Positions 1 to 11,944 of a DNA stretch of 64,000 nt are shown in pieces (position 1 is the stretch's first letter; every line of letters begins with the position of its first letter). The DNA is taken from contig JAOCPU010000054.1 in assembly GCA_035772785.1 (NCBI GenBank), forward strand, positions 1 to 64,000. Direction: 5' to 3'. Below the pieces are notes generated by a model. The model worked only from the letters and a program-made list of their open reading frames with translations. It did not search any database and had not been told where the DNA came from. The DNA comes from Phlebiopsis flavidoalba (lineage: Eukaryota > Basidiomycota > Agaricomycetes > Polyporales > Phanerochaetaceae). Both the position numbers and the translations under genes were made by a program.

Positions 1-1060
1 TGAGAGCTGCAAGCCAAAAGTTCGCGCGACGCCGAAGCACTCATAAGCCCGAAGTTGGGATACACGGTGCCCTAACTCTGGAACGAAAGCTCCATGAAGG
101 TTGTGCGAGCTGACCAGGCGTTTGATCAGATATCGAGCAGCTTAGAGTTAACGACTTGAGGCGCGGAGGGTAGTTCCAAAGGTCTTGCATATTTAGTAGC
201 AATAATCAGACAGGTCAGATCCATGTACGACATATGTCAGAAAATCGGACTCAAGTTTTGATGTAGGAGAAAAGATTTGTTTTGGAAACGCTAGGGTTAA
301 GGTTCGTAGACGCCCGAGAGACGCCTCAATTCTGAATCGAACGGTAACAAAAATCGCACTTTCCCATCCCCCCCAACGGTTTTTCCCGAACCGAACTTTG
401 GCGTTAGGCAAGAGATCCCCAATACCAAAATACGACGCGATTGGAAAACCGATTTATTACTTCCATAAATCGGTAACAAAAATGCAGTGGCTTTTAAATT
501 GCACGTGGCAAGGATATCTACTCTTCAGAGCGGCCTGTCAGGCTATCCTAGGTAAAACTTCCGCCATCCATGTGCAGTTTTGTGCACACGGTTCGCTACC
601 TGCATACCTCTGGCCTCTGCGTCCTAGGATATCTACCCTTCAGTTTGTTGGCTTGTGAATAAAACCCTCTAATTAGAGTCAAACCATCCGACGTCGGCCT
701 CTCCCGTCATCAGCGACTCCTACCCAACCGTCAACCCCTGCTGTGTACAACTCTCTCCGCTCAAGCCAATGGCCCGCTCGGGGGGGCACACCCCACCTCT
801 TTCAGATAGAAAGATGATTTGTAGCTTGAATCCCACAGGAGAACGATGCCCTTGCACTGCCCCGGCCATCCTTCAGTCACGTCTCTGGTTCTGACAATGA
901 AAAAGGATCCACTGAAGTAAAGGCATACGACCCTCCGCAACCCCTCGGTCGCGGAGAGCATGAGAGGCCGTCAGATAAGGCAGAAGCCTGCTTGTCCACT
1001 AAGGTTTGAATCACGTACCAGGTGAGTTCTAGCTATACTGGTATGGCGACCATCACACGC
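1..1060. other. Left flank, no assignable gene
   Basis: No recognisable protein family on either strand. The stretch holds a C7 run near 368-374, the short motif GGTAACAAAAAT twice (near 350 and 470) and an 18-bp imperfect direct repeat listed separately. The short open frames here have no conserved motif. Confidence 0.4.
511..643. repeat. Imperfect 18-bp direct repeat pair
   Basis: AGGATATCTACTCTTCAG at 511-528 recurs as AGGATATCTACCCTTCAG at 626-643, with one mismatch. The motif TCCTAGG lies between and beside the copies (near 546 and 622). I cannot tie the pair to a known transposon end. Confidence 0.6.
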
Positions 1061-4030
1061 GTTGTGGCCTTCCGGAATTGATACTATGAACTTGCTTAAT
1101 TGTGATGTTCTCAGTAAAACCACCATATCGCTTGAAGACATATGCGAAGAAGAAATACCACCTCTGACCGACAAGTTCACCGCTGATGCCCGAACTGTTC
1201 TTCCAACGTGGACACCGATTCAAACACTATGGGTGACTCAGAACAAGTCAAGGTCGCCTTCTCCCACAATAGGTCATGGCAAACATAGCGTCAGTTGATC
1301 CCCATGACCATTCCTCCGATTCTGCTTACTTTGATATCAGCCTCCTGCGTCATTCTACGCAAAAACTGAAAGCTAAGACACGCGCGTTACGATCCTTTGG
1401 AGCCATACCAAAACGTCAAAAGGACGCCAAAACGTCAGGCTATTCTAACTGGGCTCTCAAAGAGCAGTATAATGCAACCTGTCCGTCATCCATTAAGCCA
1501 GCACCGCGCTTCGCAGCCTAGCACCTCTACCTCAGCACGGCAACGAGGCATCCAGCTCAGTGCGAGTTATTGGCACTCATCACCTGGGACACGAAAAAAA
1601 CAAGGTAGAAGGCCGAGCCAGGACCGTAACCGATCACATCCCGTGTCATATCATACACCTCCCCAGATGAAGCATGGGCCTACAGGGACTTCGTCCAAGA
1701 CCATCAACCGCAGCTTTCTCCACAAGACAAAGGAAGGGGCGATACGACAAGATAAGGGCAAGGGCAAAGGAAGAGCAGTGCGCGTTCTGTTGCCCGAACC
1801 ACGAGGCTTCAGGTACTCGGATGACAGCAGTGAAAATCGAACCGGCGCACACGAGGATCTATTGTCAAGATTCCAGTGATTCCGCATCCTGCGTATCGCC
1901 GGTGACTCATTTCGAAGATTTACCCTTGGTCGACGAAGGCGTATGGACCAGTGATGCAGCCTGGGTAGGGTGTGCGATCTGGTAGGCAACAGCCAGCCCC
2001 AAAACGGAAAAGCTCCCAATCGCTCCGCGACTTCTCGTTGGCTTCGTGCACCGGGAAACTCATACTATCTTTGACGGTCGAAACTGCGTATTATGTTGGC
2101 AAGAAACCGGTCCGCATCGAAGAATTGGTAAGGTTGTAAAACCGTTATTTCTTACGCTCCATAGCTCCACCTGTGTTATTCAACTGACATATTCAATAGC
2201 CTGCGCTGGCGTCAGCCGGGTGGTCATGTCGTGCGAAGCGCAAGCGTGGCACACAGCTCCACATCAGCGTTACACACCCTTCCAACGCTCACGAACAAGC
2301 CGAGGCCTTTCAACAGCGCCATATCGTTACGGCAATTATTTGAACGTGACCACCGACAGCAGTGACAACACCGGATCCACCACGCAGCCCCCGCATGCCA
2401 GCAGACGGATTGAGTCAACTGCACAAGGACATGCTGAGTCGAGGTTCGCCGCCGCAAGCCCATGAACAATGTCAACACATCGATCTGCGTGCAGACTGCA
2501 GGCAAACCTCGAGCCCTTCCAGGTGAAGGCGGACAAGATGACCCCCGCCGCGACCGGCGAAGATAGAAGACAGACACTTTCTCATGCGGCGCCGGCTTCG
2601 TCTAAAACGACGCGACGCGGGTACTGTTGATTGACACGTGCGGAGTCAGAAGAGGTCGGTTGAAGCGCCTCCTGGATGTAAGGATCAACAAGGTGCTGAA
2701 CGACGGGCCCCTCGCGAGGGGCGAATGGTATCTCGACCTCGATACTTTCGCCTGGCGCCAGCGCACGACGCACGCAACGAACCGGAATGCCCGCCTCCGC
2801 GACCGACACGGTGCAGAACACGGGCGCAAGTCTTGCCACCTCCCGCGCTCGCATTTGACACATCAAGAGTTAGAAGGGGTGGGGGGGGCCGGTCCATCCT
2901 CCGCTGTTGATGTTGCGGCGAACGCCTTTTCATCATTCTAAAACAGGTCGGGGAGGGAGAAGACCAAGGCTGCCCCGACGGAATGTTGAAGAACCCACGG
3001 CGTAAGGCTGTCGACGGAAGCCAAGGGGGACGGCCGAGAGAAAGAGCCCCCTTAACTGCACGGGCTATCTCCGGCTACTGTGGCGTTTGGACCACGCACG
3101 GGAGAATCTCACACGTTTCTGAAGCTCAAAATACCGCAACGCCCAGACTCCAAAGCAGCCAAAAACGTGGTATTCAAGCAGCCTCCGCCTGGATCGCGTG
3201 GTTCCGGCAGCTATTGAAGTCCTTGAGACAATGCATCTCTATCTGCCGAAGGCGCTTCCAATGCTCCTTGCGGGTTCGACTGCTCCGTCTCTGCCAGCAA
3301 GCCACACTTGCGGGTACGACTCTGAATCGGAAGGGGTCCACTCTCGTTCGGGGCAACGTTCCCCATTCCTCGCCAAGCAGTCTCCAGCCGTATGACCCAG
3401 GGAACGAAAAGATAGTTGTGTGGTGTTGAAGACGAGGAGGATGTCTTGGAATACCTCGACTTGTCAACTTGGGGCCAGACGCAGAACAGGACATCAACAC
3501 CATTTCATCAAGGTGCCGCCGCGATACCCGCTGTCCTGCAACCCCTGGAGCCCAATGAGTGTGGCTCCGTCAGCGCGCCGCAACTGACTGTGGGAGCTGA
3601 CGTTCCTCCTGTCTCTGCTCAGCTATCTTCAGCGCCGGAATCCAGCCTCGTCCCGGGGTTGATCTCCCTTGCAGAGATCCAACAGGCCCCTCCTCCACGT
3701 TCACACCCCCCAACCTCAACCCGAGCCCGAGCCTAGGGCCATCTCGCAGCCCAACCTCTCCGACGAACACATCGTAGAATATCAATCTTTTTGACGCTTT
3801 GCTCGGCCTCGCTCCTCATCAAAACATATGTGACAAACAAATTCGGCCGATGGAGCTACCGCCGCGGAGAGTGCGTTTCGCGGGAAGCTACTCCGTTGTC
3901 CTAGACGACAGGGGACCAAAGTCACTGAACGATGCAGCATTCGTCCGCAAGATTGGGACTCAGCTCAGGAGGGCACACTGCGGCGCGGGCGGCTACGTCG
4001 GGGACTTTCAGGTAAGCGCCGATGTCCCGC
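1060..4030 (+). CDS. Uncharacterised proline/serine-rich gene, frames broken
   Basis: I do not recognise this gene. Coding-like peptide runs continue through several frames: an acidic segment near 1120-1200 (SLEDICEEEIPPLTDKF), a basic Gln/Ser-rich stretch at 1400-1880, FEDLPLVDEGVWTSDAAW near 1915, a proline-rich part ending PQPEPEPRAISQPNLSDEHI near 3710-3770, then LFDALLGLAPH and a segment containing RRVRFAGSYSVVLDDRGPKS up to about 4014, where a GTAAGC donor follows. Composition suggests a largely disordered, possibly nuclear or regulatory protein, but that is inference. Start and end are approximate and the span may hold more than one gene. Frame changes are frequent, as elsewhere in the window. 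Confidence 0.3.
2582..2866 (-). CDS. GC-rich antisense coding-like exon, unknown
   Basis: This uninterrupted reading frame of about 94 codons looks like a fungal exon: it contains REVARLAPVFCTVSVAEAG, ALAPGESIEVEIPFAPREGP and a tail ending RRVVLDEAGAA before the stop. I do not recognise the family. It lies opposite the uncharacterised plus-strand gene, so at most one of the two readings is likely to be real here. The regular alternation of hydrophobic and charged residues is more protein-like than most chance frames, but no flanking exon could be assigned. Confidence 0.3.
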   Translation of the reverse strand: MMCQMRAREVARLAPVFCTVSVAEAGIPVRCVRRALAPGESIEVEIPFAPREGPVVQHLVDPYIQEALQPTSSDSARVNQQYPRRVVLDEAGAA

Positions 4031-4089
4031 CTTCGATGCTTTCACCCAGGAGCGAGTTCTCACTGCTCTTTACACGCGTACAGGACTAG

Positions 4090-5265
4090 TCCCAATTCCC
4101 AAACCACATCAGTTGTTGATTCGACTATTCAGGTGATGGTAGGCTACGACTGCATGTGCACAAACCGGCCGCTCGTCCCATCCGCCTCGAATCCCGAGCG
4201 CATGGTGAAAGACAAGATGTGTGGCTTGGTACCGTGTGTGTGAGCGCACAGGAGGTGAGAGGCGAGAAGGTCTATCAGGGCGTCAAGGGCGTAAAGATCA
4301 TTGTTCGTGTTCGACACACTAAGGTTCCATGTGGGAAATCGCTGTGCGTGCTTGCGTGTGTAACTCGAGATTGTACTAACACGTACGAAGATGGAGTATT
4401 CCGGTTCCGTCCGTATGCATCTTGCAAAGAAACGTGTGTGTACACTATCAGAGGTCAGCGTCACATCGTGATATAGATTACCCGCTCCTTTGGTGCTACA
4501 CACTACATATCATGAAGTACTCTTCGTCTTCCGCATGTCCGTTGCGATGTCCATACTTCTTTGATCGCTCCCCAGCCCCCACACGGCGGCCCCCGCTTTA
4601 CATATCCGCTTGCTGCTGTGCGACGACACCAAAGAGATGCAATGTTTGAGTAACCTCGTTCGTTTTCCCCTTTGGCCACAACGTCGCATCCTCTAAAGCA
4701 TCCTTTTGATTCCAACAACAGCAGATAAAGCAAGCCAGGAAGATCTTCGCCGCGAGAAAGGACTTGAGAAATTTCGGTCTGGTTCCACGGAGGACCATTG
4801 ATAAATCTTCAAAAGGGCGGATGGTGGATTCTAACAGTGATGGAATGAGTAGCTGGGAATAGTATCCCGAAGGTATCAGCGCTCAAGTATCCCACTTTCT
4901 CCATGACGCAAATGCTTGCGGGTGGTTTACAGCCGCTTAACTCATCAAACCCGGTTTAACCTGCATCCTCATCACGTCGTTGCATTGAAGCCCGATGACG
5001 TTAACACTCAATACAGACCCATGTATCTGGGGCTGGTGGTCCGTGGAAGTGAAGTACTGAACTCTCATAGTACCGCCTCTGCGCTGCGATATCAGACACC
5101 CGGATATCATGTCGACCACTCCAAGGATAAAAGTGACGCTCCTTCAACACGACTCTCGAAGGTCCTCCCAAAGCAAGCCCTCTCTCGTGCAGAAAGTCTC
5201 GTCAAGGTTTGGTGCAATATTCATGACTCTGTATTGCTTGTCTGACTTCCCTATAAGTTGCGAAC
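4090..5265. other. Intergenic, no gene seen
   Basis: No family-level match on either strand. It contains short frames only and probably includes the promoter of the DUF6534 gene that starts at 5266. No clear TATA box was found close to that start. Confidence 0.35.
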
Positions 5266-7089
5266 ATGGATTCGACTTCACCGGTGGTAGTCTCCAGCAC
5301 ATTGTCAGCGCTACTAGTGAAACTATCTACCCATGATTGACATTCATTCAGCCTTGGACCTTGCTTAATCGGCATCTTCCTCAATGTCGCGTGAGTCGTA
5401 CATTGCTTCGATGTATGGCACCTGACGATGTGTCTTGACTTTCCACAGACTCTATGGGATCACTGTTGCGCAGACTCAAACATATTTTACAGTTTTTCGC
5501 AAGTGAGCATGATGTGTAAACATCCTTCACGCTGTTCCTTACCATGTTACGTCTTTCTAGGGACCCAAACTGGCTCAAAGCCTATGTGAGCGAGGATCAC
5601 CTTTTCCATCAAAACATTCTGACCACAAATTCGCAGATCGCGGTGTTGTTCATGGCAGATTCAATGAATGCGGTGTGTTTAATGCAACATGGATATACAG
5701 GATTTTGATTCACAATTACGGTACGTTTCTAAAAGGGCCCCAAGTCCCGATGTCACAACCTCATCTGCGTTGTTACCCAGGAAACCCCAATGCATCGGCA
5801 GGATTGAAACTGGCGTATGTACAGCACCTATGAGATGTGTTGAGAGACTAAATGGTAGAATTTCATCTAACTCAGTCTTTCAATCGGGTGAGTGATGAGT
5901 CAGTCCTGCGAGTCTCCTCCGATGGCTGACCTATTTATAGAACAATCGCTGGCGGTAAATAATCCAGTTTACCTTCAATTATCACATTCAATTACTGACA
6001 ACAAAACGCAAATGTTAGGGAATTGTAGCAACGATGGTGCAACTATTTTACGCACGAAGGATACTCATCTTAACTAAGAACAAATGGATCACTGTCTTTG
6101 TGTGGTACTCGCATCCCTGTCATCTGGATGTTCGTCATAGTTTCCAGCCAGTTCATAGAGTCTCGTTTTGACTTCTTCCAACAGTTTTTGCGCGGTCGGA
6201 ACAGCTATCGCCATCAGCTTTGATACGGGTGTACTAGGTCTGTCTACGAAAATTGTCAGGTTAGTGTTGCATTACAACGTTATGGTCTGATCTAAAGGCC
6301 AACGTATACGTAGGGTTTCGCAATACCATGGCTAGTCTCGTGCGCATGCTGTGACACTACGATCGCAGTGACGCTCACAATGTATCTGGTTCGTTTCGTG
6401 ATTTATTCCCACTCCTACTTATCTCTCATTATTCATTAGACTAAGCGCAAGACCGGTTTTACTTACACCGATAACGCTGTCAATAAGCTCATTGGGCGTA
6501 CGTTCTTTACGGGCCGTGAATGGCTAAAAACTCACATTTTTGACGCGATAAGTGATTGTGTCCAACGGCCTACTGACTGCGTCCTTCACAATTTTACATT
6601 TAACCACATTCCTTTCCCTGGTGCGTTCAATTGCAATCGTTTGAGTCATCGATATTGATACTGTTCATGTACAGACGTCTGGGCTACACATGATCTTCAA
6701 CTACGGAAACGTCAAGCTGTATACACCAATGCAGTCCTAGCCAGCTTGAACTCTCGTCGTGATCCCACCGTTGTTCATCATGACGAGGACAAGCTGAATG
6801 ATCGTGGGGTACGTAATTTGTGCATCTCTATCCGAGTCATAGGTCAGCTAATGTTGGTACCCGAAAGCTGAACTTTGCTCACAAGTCCTCGATCAGAAGA
6901 GGTCCAGTCGAGGTAACTGACTTAGTTGGCTTGTCTCTGTGACCCCTATTCACTTCTCGACTTGCTATAGGGGTCACCGTGACAGAGGAGCGCCACGAGA
7001 CAGTAGATATAGGCCCCCTGCCCAAGTCCGATTTGCCAGAGACAGCAGATACTACGGAGAGTTTTGATAGGACAAAAGATGGCCGGTAG
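5266..7089 (+). CDS. DUF6534 seven-helix-type membrane protein (copy B)
   Basis: This is a DUF6534 family protein, an agaricomycete-specific multi-pass membrane family of unknown function. The sequence shows MDSTSPVVVSSTLSALL at the start, then SLGPCLIGIFLN, an intron (GTGAGT...CACAG), LYGITVAQTQTYFTVFRKD, an intron, IAVLFMADS, and in a shifted frame ATWIYRILIHNYG. Further on are SCACCDTTIAVTLTMYL (about 6340-6400), TKRKTGFTYTDNAVNKLIG, ASFTILHLTTFL, GLHMIFNYGNVKLYTN and AVLASLNSR. The acidic tail VTVTEERHETVDIG follows an intron and ends at the TAG at 7087. These blocks match the family order. A frameshift after MADS and a poorly readable stretch at 5880-6300 break the model. The gene is convergent with a close paralog at 7647-9240. 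Confidence 0.82.
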
Positions 7090-7646
7090 TGTCTGAACCC
7101 CAACGGGTACCTCTGGGTCATGCTCATAAAACGATAAAAGCTCACGTTATTTGTTAAATATATAATGCATTGTCAAGATTCGCTAGAGCTTTGTAACTGC
7201 GGGTCCGTAGTGTTAAATATGTGCGAACAATCTGGTCATAAGTAATATATATATATACCCACATCGTTTTGCTTCATAGATATTGAGGTCACACGAATCG
7301 AGCTTACACAATAGATAGGCAGAGCGCCGTAGCAAGCTGTAACTGTTCTCAGCAGTGGAAAAACATACTATGTTCAGGCCTTTTCGAGTCCCTCAGAACT
7401 GGTGCTGAGGTTGCGCCATTCGGACGGCTTGGGGAGAGGGTCCCTCGTCTACTGTCTCATGTGTCTCTTCTTGAATAGTGAGCGACCTAATTACTGTATA
7501 GTTAACCAAATGAGATGAGGATCAGAGCATGGCCTGTGTACCTCCACAGGTTTACAAGACGTCTTCTTCACCGCAAACAGATTGCTCTACAATGGTATTA
7601 AAAACCAAATCTGGGACCGCTGCACTGTGTCAGAACACGCACCCAA
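7090..7646. other. Gap between convergent DUF6534 paralogs
   Basis: AT-rich spacer shared by the 3' ends of two convergent genes. It contains a short TA run near 7245-7257 (TAATATATATATATAC). No gene was recognised. Confidence 0.5.
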
Positions 7647-9240
7647 TTATCCTTCAATTTGGACACTGTCGATCGGGGTGCAGTCGGGATCCTGGCGAGC
7701 ATTAAGGCTGGCCAACACCGAGTTACTGTATCTGTGGCATGCTTAAGTTTTTCGAGCTCTCGATTGGGAGCCCGCCGGCGCCTACAGCTTCACAACAGCG
7801 TAATTGAAAATCATATGCAGTCCAGTGCGCTACGAGGATACGCAGATCAGTCATCTTCGTAGACTCTGCCAGAAGATAAAACTTACCAAAGATAAGAAAC
7901 GTAGTGAGGTGAAGGATAGTGAATGAGGCCGTGTGAGAAGCCCATTCGCAACCACCACTGGCAAAACGAGATGGAATAAGCTTGTGCAAAGATGAAGGAC
8001 ATGTGCTCGATGTGGCCGTACTTCCGATCAATTTGTTCACAGTGCTCTGCGTTCGCATAAACCCAGTTCGCCGAGAATTCTAAACGAGGTTAGTCCCTCA
8101 GACACAAGCTGTATGCAATAATCTGACTTACAAGATGGGCACGCTCAATGTGGTGGCGATTGTGATGTCGCATAGGGTACAAGCTATGAGCCAGGGAATG
8201 ATAAGGGCCTTTGGGACAAGTAGGATGAAATGATCCTTTCAATAAGTGCTCATAATCAAACTTACCCGGACGATCGTCCTGTCCATACCATCGACCTCAG
8301 TGTCAAAACTAATTGCGACGGAAGTACTGATAGCGCAGCCTGTAGATATATAAACGACCCATTACCATCGTGAACGATGACTTGTGATGCGTGTGATGAA
8401 GGAACCTACCGCCTGAGATTAAGGAACTGAGCGTCACGACAAATACAATCCACCGCTGTTTTTGTGAGCAAAAGGATGCGGCGTGCATAGAACAGTTGGA
8501 CCATAGTGGCGATTATCCCCTGTTTTGGCTCAGATTGAACATGAGGAAGTGTAATGGAAGACCAGGTACGTACAGCCAACGACTGCTCTAAGAGTAAGGA
8601 TATCTAGATAAATGCTTCCTGTGTGGATGATATATCGAGCAGCGTACCTGATTGGAACACTACCGAGCAGCGTCAGTCAAATATAAGACAATATGGCTGA
8701 AACGCACTCCAGTTCAGACGAGCGCCCGCACTAATTTCGCCTGAATGCCGCGTTACGCGTTAGCACTGACAGCGACCAAGTCGGCGAATAGTAAACGTTT
8801 TACCGTAATTATAAACTAGTGCCTGGTAGACCCAGATTCCGTTGAAGATAGTGTTTAATGTGTCAGCCACCCAAAAAAAGGGCAGCAACCTTATAATGAT
8901 GTAAGCTCGAAAGGTCGTCGACGAGGATCAAGCCGCTGGTGGGTCGTACATAGCTCTTCATCCACTTTGGGTCGCTGAGTTTCAAGAAGTCAGTTTAGCC
9001 CCAGGAACGGAATCATGAGGCGGGATACACACCTCCAAAAAGTTACATAATAAGCCTTGGTCTGAGCAATTGTAACACCGTAAAGGCTGTAACGCGAGGG
9101 TTTCGAGTTAGCGACGATGATATGTTCTCCCAAGACATTACGTCCAATGGGCATGATTCTCACCCAATGTTCAAAAATATCCCTATCAGACACGGTCCAA
9201 GGCTGTGAAGACTCATTGTCAGTGTGGATATAACGTCCAT
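7647..9240 (-). CDS. DUF6534 seven-helix-type membrane protein (copy A)
   Basis: Paralog of the gene at 5266-7089, on the opposite strand. Reading from ATG at 9240: MDVISTLTMSLH, then SLGPCLIGIFLNI, an intron (GTGAGA...TTACAG), LYGVTIAQTKAYYVTFW and further introns. Near the 3' end come RTQSTVNKLIG, ASFTILHLTTFL, GLHMIFNYAVVKL, an intron, and NSVLASLNARQDPDC ending at the TAA at 7647. The blocks SLGPCLIGIFLN, ASFTILHLTTFL and GLHMIFNY are identical or nearly identical to copy B, so the two arose by duplication. Middle helices at 8060-8990 are hard to follow because of indels. Cell location is inferred to be a membrane; function is unknown. Confidence 0.8.
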
Positions 9241-10180
9241 AAGGCGAGTAATCTCTACAAAGATCGTGTGGATGCCTCTTCATACACATGAACAGTCATG
9301 TTTCTCGTACACGAGTGCTATTTAGCGTAAGAGCACTATATTGTAGAGATCGTAGAGGGGGGCCTTAGGAGACCTGAACCGATAGGTGCAGGCACTGAAA
9401 GAACTGAGATGCTGGAAGACGGATTTATAGCGTTGGCCCACAAGTGTAGAGAACCGTTTGGTTTTTTGAACCATGCCTCGTGGACACAGCTTCTTCACCC
9501 AAGCGCAACAAACAAGGTAGCCAGTTTCAAGCGCGGCGCACCTTTCATATCAAGGTCGACGCAAATGCCGTGAAGTCATCACATCGTGCCTCCAAGGTGT
9601 GCACATACATGGTATGTGGATGATGTCCTCTACTCAGTGGATCACAGTTCAGGGGTCGCTAGAACACGCCGCATGAAAGGCACTGTACCTATCTCCAAAC
9701 CTCATTAATTTCCCCCACGATATCCGTCGGCCATACCCTTTACTAAATTGGTACGCGAAGCAAAGCAATAATCAAACAGACCACGTCGAAGCATATGCTT
9801 GCAGTCGTTACTGTGTCGAGGCCATGCCCTGAAGCCCCTATTCTCTTCCCCTGGCATAATTCAATCGTCAGGTGCTCACTGTCCAAAGTCTAATGTACCG
9901 CGCTCAGCGTGTCCCGTCAAACAAGTGTTCACTGCTTCACCTTGCAGAGGTCGTGTGCCACAAACCAGAGCCTATACACGACGTAAGTATAATAGCAATC
10001 ATTCTGATGAAACCTTACCGTTTGAGGGCGTGCTGTTGCAATAGATCCGCGTATCACCAGATGGCCATATCAGTAGAAAATCGCCGCCACGGCCGTCAAA
10101 ATAGCAGTCGCAGGAGCAACATTTTTTACCTTGTTGTACACGCTCCACTCTCCAAACGGTTTGACAAGGGAGAACTAGAG
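9241..10180. other. Intergenic, no gene seen
   Basis: Lies between the start of DUF6534 copy A and the stop of the EI24/RRT8-like gene, so it should carry the copy A promoter. Short frames on both strands show no family motif. Confidence 0.35.
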
Positions 10181-11535
10181 TCAACGGAATGACTGCGTAC
10201 GTAACACAAATGGGCGTAGAATTGAAACTAGTGTGTTTACAGATGTTTGGCGTCTCATCTCGGCGACGTAATGTTGTCGTTTTTCCAAGTCTGTAGTTTC
10301 GCCGTGTCAGCCGGTACTCGAGAAGGTGATGAGGTCCCCTTACCATGCGCCCACATCGCAGCACCAATCCTATTTGAAACAGTAAAGATGAGGGCCGACC
10401 AGGGGAAGACCCTCGAGAAGTGCGGCGGTGAAACCAAACGCTGCGTCAATTGGTGTGTTGAGATTCATTCAGCCCTTATGTATATTTTTGTGGCGACGTA
10501 CCTCTATAGTCCCATTTACGCTCTTCGACGAAGACGGAAGTCTGCTCCTTTGTCATATTTTTCGCCTTAAAATACTTTAGAATAGTGAGCTTCTGCAGTA
10601 ATCAACTTTAGGTTTGAAGTTTTGAACAACTGAAACCGGACGGTGAAGATACTGAGCTGTGCTTAAGGCACGGAACCAGGCTGATATCATGATTCCCACG
10701 ACCGGAACTAGATGCAACGAAAGGGCTAGAGCCACTACAAGGACATCTGTCAGAGAGGATGCCGCCGCAGCAAATGAACAGCCCACTCTTGACTATGATA
10801 CGAGCAAACGGCGTCCTAGCAAAGGCGTAAGGCGGTAATTACGGACTTGCTTGGTTTCGGAGGATGGTTCCATTCTTCCACATAAGGTTGCCAGAAGTCT
10901 GGACCTTTGCCTCGCGATATTATGACCTGGTCATATGCTCGATCACGAGCAATGCGGAGATTCTTTGAAAGAAAGAAGGTGATTATAGCTGTGGCTTGCG
11001 TGGACAGAAACGCAAGCGTAGCATCTAGGCCGGTTCAACACGCGCATAGATACAGACACGAGGCGAACTGACATGTTTGGTAGGTCAACGGTACGGGAAT
11101 GCCGAAGATCGCGTCTCGCGAAAGTCCCGTTACGGATGGCGACCTATGGGACAGATTTGGTCTTTATCATCCGGAGGAAGGATGCACCATACACGCACTT
11201 AAGTAGGAATAGCTCGACAAACTTTCGTTGAAGCCTGAAGGTTACGAACGTCTCCGGAATGCAGCTTAAGCCATCTACTCACAAACGATTCTTATAGGCT
11301 TACCCATCCCAAAGCAACTCCTAAGCCCCTAATAAAACCATGTTTACACTTCTGCCACACAGGTACAGCGACCTTCTTGTCAGTGAACAATCTATAGATC
11401 CCAACGACCGCATAGGTCGGAGGAAACTGCAATCGACCTGTGGCTGCACGAAGGTTTTCTGGTACTTTGTCGCTGTACATTTGAGGAGATTGGGTTTCAA
11501 GTCCCATGCTCCCAGGTAGTACGGTGTCGGCCATG
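10181..11535 (-). CDS. Multi-pass membrane protein, EI24/RRT8-like family
   Basis: This is a conserved fungal membrane protein that I place with EI24-like / RRT8-type proteins; its biochemical role is unknown. From ATG at 11535 it reads MADTVLPGSMGL, then YSDKVPENLRAATGRLQFPP and TYAVVGIYRLFTD. KKVAVPVWQKCKHGFIRG follows, then FVELFLLK, VTGLSRDAIFGIPVP, and FFLSKNLRIARDRAYDQV with KGPDFWQPYVEEWNHPPK (about 10860-10960). After a frame jump come SSLTDVLVVALALSLHLVP, AWFRALSTAQYLH and GLIFTVSNRIGAAMWAH. After an intron the end reads DLEKRQHYVAEMRRQ, with a stop at 10181. A stop at 10816 interrupts the frame in the middle and I attribute it to an indel. The paired hydrophobic segments around LVPVVG and the SNRIGAAMWAHDLEKRQ block suggest a lipid-handling or organelle membrane protein, which is inference. 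Confidence 0.62.
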
Positions 11536-11944
11536 GTCAATAACGGACAGAGGAATAATTGGAGAATAAGGTCAGATTCAGACCGTCGCTGCAGCGCCGC
11601 TGCTAGCATCGCCGTACCGCATGATCACGTGCTATTGATGATGTCCCACGACTCCGAGGCGGCCAAGTCTTACGGAGTGAATGCCCTCAAGGCTCACAGG
11701 CTCACAGGACTCGCACTAGGAGGCTCTTATATAAGTTATGTTGGCGAGGGATGGCTCGCAACTCAAGCATGCTGGGTGATCATGTATGAATACAATGTAA
11801 AGTACCATAATGTTACAAGTTAACGAATAATTACACGTAGGAACACTAGCAATGCGCGAGGAGCATCAGAAAACGGGAAGCACGAAAGCACAACAAGACC
11901 ATGGACATCAGGGAGGTGATACGAGAAGTTGTGCGTACGACTAG
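11536..11944. other. Intergenic between two minus-strand genes
   Basis: Upstream of the EI24/RRT8-like gene and downstream of the SMC2 stop. No gene or clear promoter element was recognised. Confidence 0.4.

Noticed and set aside
1397..1879. Longest uninterrupted frame at the left end taken as a complete 160-residue gene
   Set aside because: It is low in complexity, rich in Ser, Gln, Arg and Lys, and looks like one exon or frame piece of a larger disordered gene rather than a complete protein.
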